The notes below the pieces were generated by a model. It worked only from the letters and a program-made list of their open reading frames with translations. It was not told where the DNA came from and did not search any database. Shown in pieces: positions 1 to 10,800 of a stretch of DNA of 64,000 nucleotides. Position 1 is the first letter of the stretch. Each line of letters opens with the position of its first letter. Source of the stretch: Chlorella sorokiniana (Eukaryota > Chlorophyta > Trebouxiophyceae > Chlorellales > Chlorellaceae); assembly GCA_025917655.1 (NCBI GenBank), contig CP084618.1, positions 1 through 64,000 of the forward strand, read 5' to 3'. The position numbers and the translations under genes are program-made.

Positions 1-267
1 CCTAAACCCTAAACCCTAAACCCTAAACCCTAAACCCTAAACCCTAAACCCTAAACCCTAAACCCTAAACCCTAAACCCTAAACCCTAAACCCTAAAAAC
101 CCTAAACCCTAAACCCTAAACCCTAAACCCTAAACCCTAAACCCTAAACCCTAAACCCTAAACCCTAAACCCTAAACCCTAAACCCTAAACCCTAAACCC
201 TAAACCCTAAACCCTAAACCCTAAACCCTAAACCCTAAACCCTAAACCCTAAACCCTAAACCCTAAA
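1..267. repeat. Telomere, (CCCTAAA)n
   Basis: About 38 near-perfect CCCTAAA heptamers run from base 1, with one variant unit near 91-100 that carries two extra A. The C-rich strand reads inward 5'->3', as expected at the left end of a chromosome. The unit is the plant-type TTTAGGG, as in land plants and Chlorella, and not the TTTTAGGG of Chlamydomonas. Confidence 0.98.
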
Positions 268-375
268 ACCTAAAAACCTAACCCTAAATAAAACCTAAAC
301 CTAAAAAAAAAACTACCACCACAGGGTTTTCCATGTTTAGGTTTTTCAAAACCCTAAACAAAAACCTAAAATGTT
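268..375. repeat. Degenerate telomere-proximal repeats
   Basis: Broken telomere-like motifs (CCTAAAAA, AACCTAAAC, and TTTAGG in the opposite orientation near 335-342) are mixed with A-rich tracts. They mark the junction between the active telomere array and the subtelomere. The inverted TTTAGG next to CCCTAAA-type units suggests old rearranged telomeric sequence. Confidence 0.7.
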
Positions 376-1890
376 TTCTGGTATATTTCCCCGTGCTCCT
401 GGTTTCGGCCTCCCTCGCCGGATAGGATAAAGAGCCTTGCAGTTGTGTGCGCGTTGTTGCGGGTCTTCGGAGACCCCCACGCACCGGTCGCCTCGCACCA
501 AAACGTGAGGACTCCCATTACGTGTGTACCTGGTGCGTAAAGCACGCCGCCTTCCTACAATTGCCTCATTATCGTATCAATAGCTTACAGAAGCACACGT
601 GGGGCGCTTCCTTTCGCCAGCTGGGCTGAATTGATCAAAATTGATTATTTAGGGAACCCTAATCGGCAGGCATGTAACCGAGTGCTGACCCTCACCCGGC
701 CTACTCTGCCAACACCTGCAGGACCAGCTGCTCCTGCTCCGACGCTATTAGCATTGGTGCTTCCTTTTCGTGGCTGTCGAGGAGGCCTTCTTTGGGACAC
801 GCCTCCATGGCCGCCACCCCACTCTTGAAAGCAGGTCAAGGTGCCAGGAACGCTCCGCATTGATGTCCTCCTATGTGTTACAGTTAAAGTCCGCATATGG
901 TCAATCACCGAACCGTCGCAGACTGTTGTGCATGAGTGATGTAAACACTTGTCTACACCACAACGTGATCAATTGAATCGAAAGATGCCAACGGGGCACA
1001 GTAAGGACGCCGCACATGGGTGCACAAAACTTCCTCCACGTTTTTGTAGCATGACTCTTGCCAATCCCAAACATCCAAACTTACAGCACCTCACCCGATC
1101 TTCAAACACGTTGTTGAGAAACAATCTTGGTATTCATAGAGGGGTATGGGCAGGTCGAAATCTCTGCTTACAAAGTGAGGCAAGGGTGCATGCTTGGCAA
1201 AGCGGGGCAAGGGTACAGGCTTGCACGGATGGGCGTAAGGTGTCTTTGGAGCCAATCCCAACCCTTCACATTTGTTCCCTACTACTATAGCCTCCTCGGA
1301 CCGATCTCACTTGTCGGGGATTGATTCGTGTTGCGGGCGGTGCCGCTTTGCGGCATAGCGGTGAGCCTTGGGGAGGGACCGATTTCGGCGAGCATGGTGC
1401 CGGCCTCGCAAAGGACACGCACATAGCTAATCATAAGCGGGGTAGTCAAGGAGACGTGTCGGCATCGAGAGCTAAGGAGGAGGCTTGAGTAGAGCTGAGG
1501 TGGGTTTTGCTCAAAATATTCGAACAAGCGTCTAGGGGTGCACTGTAAAATGCGCAACGCATATGCCGCCGTGCTCGCTGGGCTGTTGTTCCCTAACCAC
1601 TGCTGGCAAAAGCTCTGTGAACCTGTTCCGTCAAGGATTAAAACAGTCATAGTGATGCATGAAATAAAGTGATGAGTGTCATTGGCTGTAAACATTGAAT
1701 ACGGGGCAAAAAGAAACAAGCTACCTAATTGGTGCAAAGCAAAGTGACCAGCTCAGCAAGTCAAGCTAGGTGGGATTGGGCGGCCGCCATGGCGGAGCAG
1801 GCTGATATGCATGCGGGTGGCGCGACTCGTTGCTCGAGATACCGCCCACGGCGGACCGCACCAACCCATCCGCTGTTGCCGCGCTTGTTG
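376..1890. other. Subtelomeric region without a supported gene
   Basis: This stretch is clearly lower in GC than the genes that follow. Several frames are open for 60-150 codons, but none shows recognisable domains or the Ala/Pro-rich composition of the real exons. Part of it is probably the 3' UTR of the receptor-cyclase gene on the minus strand: TTACA (minus-strand TGTAA, the usual green-algal polyadenylation signal) occurs at 1168-1172 and again farther out. Confidence 0.6.
1172..1225. repeat. 27-base tandem duplication, two copies
   Basis: Bases 1172-1198 and 1199-1225 are directly adjacent imperfect copies sharing the core GGCAAGGGT and GGCTTG/TGCTTG segments, with about six differences. 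It is a small old tandem duplication in the subtelomere. Confidence 0.6.
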
Positions 1891-4800
1891 CTACTCCTTT
1901 GCATGTTGCTTGTCTTTGTTGCCGGTGCCGCAAGAGATCTTTGCCAGAACACCCGGGTGGCTGCGCCGCCGGCCCTCCACAAACAGCTGGGCAACCTGAC
2001 GGGCATACTGCAAACCAGGGGTGATTGTGTCCGGCGACTCCAAGCCAAACGTTTCAAACGTGAGGCTTTCCGTGTCAAGCTGTTGCAAACCAACAGGCCG
2101 CCGGCTGGTATTGCTGCTAGGGGCCAGGCTGCCAATGTTGTTGCTCGCTAGCACCCCGCTGCCGCTGCGATAAATGAGCGCAGGTTGGGGCGCTGGTGGC
2201 GGCAGCCCGGAGGGCGGTGACGCTGATGTCGCAGAAAGCGGTTCAAGGTCGAAGCCGCCTCGCCCGGCACTAGAAGAGGAATTCAGCCGGGATAGGGGCA
2301 GAGGGGGCACAGCTGGTACAGGAGGAATGCGTGCCGGTGACTGCCATGCTGGCAATGTGCTGTTAGGAGGCGGGGGCAACGTCTCCACGCTGCCATTTCG
2401 GCTGCTGTTGGCGCTGCTGCTATCCGTGCCGCCCGACAGGGCTACTGGCTGCGCATGAACTGCCTCTACTGCGCCTGCCTCTTCTGCTGCTTCTATGAAA
2501 GCTGGAGCGCTGCTGCTGCTGTGAGTGCGTGCAACACGCGGCATTGCGCTGTTGGGGGCCTCGCGACGTGAATCTGCACCGGCAAAGGCTGCCTCCAGAG
2601 CAGCGCTGCTGCTGCTTGTTGTGCGGTGATGTGGGTGCAGCGAGCCAGGGCCCCGTGGCGGCAAGCCGCTGCCAGCCAGCTGTCGCTGGTGCTGCGGAGG
2701 CTGCGGCGCAGGGGCAGCCAAGCCGTCAGCAACACCGCTGACGCCGAACGCTGCCTCCATGGCCAGGCCTGCATCCCAGGGATCCTCGCTGCCCGCTCTG
2801 CAGGAGCCCCAAATGTGTGTGTGTGGGGGGGGGGGGGGGTGGGGGGGGGGGGGGGGGGTCAAGTGATGCGGTACAATGCCTGTGGTGTGACAAGCAGGGA
2901 GAAAAGACAGGGAGACCAATCGGAAGACCCACCCTGCGGCCTGCGTGGTGGGGGTTGTCAGGGTCGAGCCTGGGTAGCTCCAGTCAGCAGCGTCCCGAAG
3001 CCGTGTCGCTGCAGAAGCCACGGGTGAGGGTTCGATCGGTAAAAGCATGGAGCAAGGCGCCCTGAGAGGCACTAGCAACACACACCTGTCAGCGGTGGAG
3101 AGTTGGGGTCACTGCGTGGCCCCCGCAGTGGCGTGCTCCCGCCCGATGTGGGGGCCGCCGCTGCTGCAGCAGATGGAACAGCCATTTCCTCTGTTGGCAG
3201 CCCTGCAACACAAGCACCCTCTCCGACAAGCAGCACTTTTGACAGCTCACCTGCTGCGAGCGTGCTCTCGCTGGCATAGCTGCCCAGCGCGCTGCCCACC
3301 CCCAGGGCGGTGTGCATGCTGCCAGGGAGCATGCCCACTGACGCGCTGCGGGCGTGGGCGTGGCGAACTGAGCCGCTGCCCGCTGGTAAGCTGCCTGTTG
3401 CAGCAGTGAACGATGCAGTCGCGCTGGCTGTGGTGGCCGTGCGAGAGCTCAAAGGGCCCATGTCACCGCCAGCTGCAGGGGCCAGGGAGCAAGGCTGGGC
3501 ATGCAGCACGCAGTGGGCAGATGCAGCCTAACAGGTGGTGGACCGACGGGCGACTGTTTGCAACGGTGGCGCACCAGAGCGGGGGCTGCCCATCTCAGAT
3601 GCATGCCCGCTTCTCCGTCCAAAAGCGCTGCTCAGCCGGTTTCCCAAGATGCCCAGAAAACCGGTGCGCACGAGAGAACCGCCACTAGAGGCAACGCTGT
3701 ATGCCCTGCGCAAGAAACCGCGTAAGCAAGAGGGATCGGTTGACATGCGCAAGATTCCTGCCTGCAGGCTGCCAGACATGCACAGCCCGCAGCTGCCCAA
3801 CCATTCAATGCGTAGCGGCACAGGCTCACCGCATGCCAGGTGGCAGGTCTGGTGATCCTTTGCCACGGCCGCCACTGAACTGTGGCAAGCCATCCTCGCT
3901 ACCCAGGGCCTCCACGCTATGCCGGCGGCTGGGTGCCTCAGAGCCCAGCCCCGCCAATGCGCTCTGAGGGGATGATGTGCGTGCGTGAGCGGCCGCGGCC
4001 ACCCGGCGTCGGCTGGAAAGTCGCAGCGCGCTTGAGGCTTGGGGTGCGAATGCTGGTGGCAGAGCCCTGCAAGGCGGCAGGCAGAGGCACGACAAGCGCG
4101 AGCTCATCAGCTTGTGCACAGTTCAGAGTGCAGCTGACAATGCTTGCGGTGTAGCAGACCAACCCGAGAGCGGAGCGCGGGTCAACGGCAGCCCCCTCAA
4201 TATCCTTGCCTGCCGCGGCGTGGCCTCTGAGCTGCACATCTCCACACTGGCTTGGCGGCGCAGGCTTCCCATCACTGCCCAGGATGGATGGCTGGCCAGA
4301 CTGCCAGCGCCGGCAAGCAAGTGGTGCCTGGATGATGTGCGAGCGGTGGTGGGAAGCTCGTCGTACTGCCTGCCCCGCAGCAGCGCAGGCAACACCTGAA
4401 ACACAAGCTTGGGCTCATCCAGTCCCTGTGGAGGATGGACGGACAGGCGAACGCTTGAGGCAAGGAGCAGCAGGCATGCCGCAACCCTTCGCTGCCTCAG
4501 AGCCTCAATTTCACGCAGCTGCTCAGCTGCGCAATGGCCGGACGTCTCCACCCCCAACATCCACCTCTCACCTTGACCTGCAGGTAGCCCAGCGGTGTGA
4601 ACTCCACCGCCCCGCTTGCGGGCTCAGCAGCAGCGCGCCGCCGTTGTCGCGCCACTGCAGGTCATGTATGCTGCCCAGCCGGCCGTCCACCAGCAGCTGG
4701 CCGGGCTGGGCCACAGCCATCAGTCGCGCAGCCAGGTTGGGCACCGAGCCAAAGTAGTCAGCTCGGCCTAAAAGGGGATTGGGGCCGAGTAATGAGTACA

Positions 4801-7800
4801 GGCCAGGCAAGAGCCGCCCCCTCTCTCCACGCCCCCACCCCTTCCCCACTGCCTCCTTACCCGTGTTGAGCGGCGCTTTGGAGGTGGGCACGCCGTAGGA
4901 GATGCCCACTTTGACACGCAGCCCCCGCCAGAGAAGGTTGGTGGACTCGGAGTGGCGCACCTCGCGGCACTCGCCCCACTCAAGGACTGCAAGGGGAGGA
5001 GCCCAGGCATGCTAAGGGCACGTGGCCGGCAGCAGCGCCTGCTTGAACTCGCCACGAGCGAGGGCGCTGCTGTCTGCTCACTCCTCAACAAGCCGGGCAA
5101 CCCACCTGTGTCTGACCAGGCGAACGCCAGCAGCTCTGTCTGCAGCATGCAGGCCCAGGCGACGGCGTCCTCCAGCTGCCTGCGGTTGCGACAAGTTCGA
5201 GATCAGAGAGCTCAGGCGGGGCCAGAGCATTGCGCCCAAAACCACCGGCCCTTGAGATGGCGCCGAGACAATGCCACCTACGCCCCAGCGACGTCTGGGA
5301 CAGCAGCGCTCCGCGGCCCCACCTGAAGGCCAGAGTCAGCTTGCCCGGCTCAGGCTCCTTGCACTCATAGCCGCGATGAGCGCGCAGCAGGTGGCGCATC
5401 AGCTTGGTGGCCTTGCCCAGCGCCACGTTGTACGCGGTCAGCACCCTGTAGCAGCAGGCATGGGCGGGGTAGGGACAATGAGGTGCAGGGCGGGCAAGCA
5501 TCTGAGCCACCCCTGCTGCAGGTTCCAGGCAAGAAGCTCAACAGCAGACATGCAGCGCTCAGCAGCCCCAACCCACAAACACAAGCACTTCGAACGACAC
5601 ACACACAGCCCCGCCTGCTCACCGTAGGATGGTGTCGTCGCTGACCGCGGGCCGCACGTGCTCCGCCTCCTGCACCTCTGCCGGCTTGCTGACCTGCAAC
5701 GGTGCAGAGGAGGCCGCATCAAAATGCGCTGGGTGCTCCCAAAACGACGTTCCTGCTGCACTCCACATTGCTCCCCGGCTTCTGCTCCCACACCCAATGA
5801 CTTCGAAAAAACATGCTGCCATCCCAACCCTGTTCTCCCCTGCCCCCCCGCCCCCATCACTGCCCTGCCCAACCACAGACATTCTCAACCGCCAATCTCA
5901 CTCACCTTGACGTAAACAAACGCCACCGGCTCGTCGGCGGCGGGAGCATCGCGGTAGCCCGGCTCCACCACAGCCAGGGTGTTGGGCGGGGGAAGGCGCG
6001 CCGTGACAGCACTGCAGGCGGGGAGGCGGCAGTCGCACGCTGCTTTTTGCAAAGCTGGAGCGCAAGGTTGCAGGGCGGATGGTCGCACGACGAAAGAGAG
6101 GTCCATGCGGGCGCCCCCCCCGCCCCCTGCCCTTCCACCTGCTCTTCCCCCAAACAAACGGCACCTCACCCTGCGGCATGACCTCCATGAGCAGGAGCGG
6201 CGGCGAGGAAGGGGAGGGGTCCAGCAGGTGGCTGCCCAGGCTGACCACCTGCAGGCAGGGCAGGAGGGTGGGGAGGAGGGGCGATGGCCATCTGTGGAAC
6301 CAGACAGGGCCATCTCAACAGCGCGGGCGCGCAGCAGAGGTCATGGAACGTGTGCAGCCGCGCGACCCACGTGTGGCTGGCCGGGCAGCTGGTCCTGCAC
6401 TGCCGCCCACGCCTTCTCTGACACGATGACCTGGCCGCCATGGGCGGCCTCGCTGCGGGCGGGGCGAGGCAGGCACAGGGTGTAAACCCAACGACCCGTC
6501 GTTGCATCCAAAGCCAGGCAGCAAGGCAGTGGAGGTAGTCATGATGGATGAGCGACAAGCGCCACAATCACAACATGACTCATCGATTGCTGCCAGCCGG
6601 CTGGCGCCCACCTGAGCTGCTGCACGCGCTCCACCGCCGTGCCCACGTAGTCGGTGGTCACCTCGTCGGCGGCCACCTGCTGGCGTGGCACGCTGCAAGA
6701 AAGAAACGGGGAAGAGCCGGGCTGAGCGGCAGGGAATCCGTGCCTGCGGCACACCTTGCTTCAGCTCATGATCAGGACAGCAGCCCAGCCATGTGGCAGC
6801 CACTATGCCCGCCCCAATCACCTGACGACGGTGAACTCGCAGCTTTGGTGCACAGCCATGGCGACGCGGGGCCCCTTGAACACGGGCTTGCCGTCGGGCG
6901 CCAGCTCTGCATGCCAGCCACACTTGCGGTTGGTTGTGATTGGAATCCAGTTGAAGCAAACTGCGCGAGTGCTTAAACTGACAGCCATCAGCCCCAGCAG
7001 ACCCCCCAAGTGCCCCCGCTCCCCCTCCGCTCAAGACATCCCGCCGCCTGCCCGCACACCTGTGCGGCCGCAGTAGTCGGAGCAGTCTGGTCCCCAGGCT
7101 GAGTACATGAGCAGGGCCTGGGCTGAGTGGCAGAAGCGCACAGCATCAGGGGCGGAGCCAAAGGACAGCAGGTAGGCGGCCTGCAAGAGGTAGGGTATGA
7201 GTGTGGGTTCGAAGGGGGTGTGTGAGTGATGGGGTGCAGGGGGACAGGGCCGCCAGCGCATGTGGGGGTGGGACAGTGCAAGCTTCAGCCATAAAATGGC
7301 AACCCGCCCTCTTGCCGCCTCACCCACAACGCACACACCGTCACCCACACACCTGGCTCTCGCTCATGCGGAAGATGAAGCCCCGAACTGCATCGCCACC
7401 ATGGCCATCAGCTCGTGCAGGCGCTTGGCGACTGTGGGGAGGCCTCGCTCGCAGAGCCGCTGCCGCCGGGGCACGCCTCCAACGCTGCAGCCGGTGGAAC
7501 ACGCAGGGCAGGCGGTGAGGGTCTGCACCTGGCTGCCACGCCCGCTGCAGCCCTGGCTGGAACACGGCACGCAACCATCAGAGCAGTCCTACACCATTGG
7601 CCAAAGCAGGTGATCACCAAGGCGTGCTGCCACAAAGGCGAGGTGGCCCTTGGGCCCCGCGGCTGCGGCGGGCGGGCGATGGACAGGCCCCACCCCGCCT
7701 CCAGCACCTCGAGGAAATTGAGAGGGCCGGGCTGGCGATGCAGCGGTCGTCCCAGCAGCTGAGTGACCTGCAGGCTCGGGAGGGGGCCGGGTCAGCCACA

Positions 7801-10800
7801 AGCGGCATCATCAAGCGAGCAGCAGCAATGGCGCTGAACGGTCGGCAGCATCAACCACCTACGCATGGCCTGCCACCTGCCACTGGGGGTGGCTCCCCAG
7901 CCGCACCTGGTACACCCAGAGGGGGCGGGCCATGAGTCCACCTTGTACTGCCCCAGCTGCTCCACCACCGGGAAACCAGCCCCCGCCATGTCCTGCGCCA
8001 GACGGGCAGCAGCCACATCAAGAGGCAGCAACATGCGATGAGGCCTGCTTCACTCGCTAACGCGCTGCTTGGCCGGTGCCCGCTGACAGCCGCATCGCGC
8101 GTGGGAAGGTGCGCAGCGCATCCGCTGCCACCCCCTCTCTGACAGCTCTCACCTGCTGCAGGTGCACCCAGCCCTCGTGACTCAGCAGCACCTGGCCGCC
8201 GTGTGCTGCCTCACACAGCTCACGGGTCACCTGGCACACACAAAGAGGGCATGGATGATGATGCAAAAGGCAGACAAGGTTTATGACATGCGCATCGCCA
8301 CGGCGCAGCAGCGAGCACGGCCTTTGCATCCAGGTGCAAGCAGCCAGTCGACGCTCGCCAACACGCCGCGCTCACCTGGAAGGCCGGCCCCGTGAACACG
8401 CGGTGCTTGGTGATCTGGTGCAGGCGCTGCACCACGGTGCCCTCGGCTGCCCAGTGCACGCCCATGCGCACACACGAGGGCCCCTGCGGCGGCAGATCAG
8501 GGTTGGCAAAGGTTGGGCAAAGGTTGGGCGCTGCCACGCTCATGTAAAGCAGTCGCTGCCACTCTCGTTGAAAGCGATCCAGAGCATGCGGAGGCTGCTA
8601 CGCATACCAACCAGCAAAACCTGCCCCCACCTGTACACGAGGGAGCCGTCGGGCGCCTTGACCTCCTTGCAGGGGCCCAGGCGCAGCACCTCGCGCGGCC
8701 AGTCCAGCTCCATCATCTGCGGCAGGGCAGCGACACGACGGCACAGGGTGACGCAGGCTGCATGGTGAGGTACAGTAGCCTGCACATGCGCTTGCGGGGA
8801 TCCAGCCACGACATGGCAAGCGGGGCCGGCAGCAGCTGCTCTGTGACGCGATGGTGGTACCGCAGCGACCTCGCAGCTCCCAGCCCTCACCTGGTACTGG
8901 ACCTCCATGCAGAACAGCACCGCCGCCTGCACGTCCTTGAAGGCCACGTGGAAGGCGTCGCCCTCCGTGTTGATCTCGTAGCTGTGGGGGCGGAAGGGAG
9001 GGGGCAGGCGGCAGGCAAGCTGAGCGAGGAGCGGACAACAACATGGTCGTCAAGGCAGCCAGCTAAAAATGACCGTCATGGCAACCAACAGGGCCCACAA
9101 CCACAGCACAGTGCCACAAGCAAGCTTTCCCTAGTTCGGAGCACAAACAACTCGAACACATGACTCGTACAGAAGCAGCCCCCGCCTGCTCACCCCTGGT
9201 GCCGCCCAATCAGCTCCCGCATCAGGGAGTCGTGCATCTCCTGCACCTTGTCGTACTGGCGCGGCGCCGCCGCCGCCACCGCGGTGCTCGCCTCCAGGTC
9301 GGTGATGACAAAGGCCAGCTCGCGCAGCTGCTTCAGCTCGTCCAGCTGCTGCTTCTCGGCATCGCCCGTCTGCAGGGTGGAGAGGGTGGGGTGGATGCAT
9401 GCATGTGCGTTGGCTTGGATGGGGCTGGCCAAGGCAGCCCGCAACAGAGCGGCAGCCCAAGCAGCAGAAGCAATGGAAAGCCGCGTCTGCTCCACTGCGT
9501 ACAAGCTGAAGCTGGCAAATCTTCGCCCCCACCTGCTGCACCAGCGACTGCATCAGGTACTTGAAGTTCTTCATCTCGCCGCGCTTGCGGTTTCGCGCCG
9601 CCTGGTGCCGCCGCATACTGCGCGCATGAGGGGATCAAGCGGGCACAGCAAACTCAGCAACTGCGCACGATGCAGCCTGGCTGCTGGCCTGCCCGCCGCT
9701 GACCAGCTGCACTGCGGTGCGCCTGCGTGTACCAGCACCCTCGCACCTCTCCCGCATCAGCCAGTAGGTGACCAGGGCCACCACGGCGGAGGCGGCGCCC
9801 ACAAACACCGCGACCAGGATGACCACCTGCTCCGGCCGAAGGGATTAGTGTCAAGTGGTAGCAGTGAACAGTGTCAAGCTGCGCCCACACGCCACGCAAG
9901 CCGGTCCCCAAGCTCAAAATGGAAGTGCAGGGTGCTACGGCTGTGCAGAAACAAGATGGTGGCGGAGCGGCGGCCGCCGCAGCCTCACCTTGGACACCGA
10001 CACGGCGGACGAGGAGCCGCCGGAAGAGGCCGACACCACAATTGGCGGCGAGTCCCTGCAGGTGTAGGGGGAGCGCACGTGAAGTTAGTCGCAAGCATAA
10101 CTGGTCAATAGGCCTGCCATGGAGGAAAAAAAAAAAGGGGGCGAGCCTATTGCCCCATTACATGCCCCAGCACCCAGCCGGCTCTTCTACGCCGCACCTG
10201 AAGCCCTCCAGGCCTGCGCCGTTGCGGGCGTAGATGCGCATGAAGTAGGCGGCGCCATCCCGCAGCTGCAGGTTGATCACGTACACCCGGAACTCGCCCT
10301 GGGTCTGGGGGTTGAAGTTCAGCTGCAGGGAGGATGCCAGCAAAGGAACAGGAATGCTCTCAGGTGGGTTGGGCAAGCAAGCTTTCAGGCCAGCTCTTGA
10401 GATGTCATCAATGTGCAGCCGAACAAAGGCAGGCACGCAGGCAGGCCCACCCACCCGCGTCTTGTTGGAAACAGAGCGCCCAACGTAGCCGGGGCTGCCT
10501 CCCTGCCCGGCCACAAACTCAAACACCTGTGGAGCGAGGAAGAACGCGAGGGACCAAGGCACTGTTTACCACAGCGCCAAACAGACAGCGGCAACACCGC
10601 TGCAAGAGTCGCAATCACGTCATTCACGCTGCTCATGCGCAGCCCCCGCCCCACCTGGTAGCTGTAGGAGGCCACCCCGTCTCCTCATCCACAAACGGGT
10701 CCCAGCTAGCGGCGATGGCACTCAGCTCGGTCTGTGGCAGACACAGCAAGAGAAACAGCAAAACAGTTGTAGCAAAGGCTGGCTGCGGCAACGGAGAAGG

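Noticed and set aside
1285-1737. Minus-strand 150-codon open frame in the subtelomere
   Set aside because: No domain or family likeness, low-GC codon use unlike real exons here, and it lies where the receptor 3' UTR would be.
268-1750. Possible telomere-linked LINE (Zepp-like element known from Chlorella chromosome ends)
   Set aside because: There is an A-rich tract beside the telomere, but I find no reverse-transcriptase or endonuclease motif and no long poly(A) tail, so the idea is not supported.
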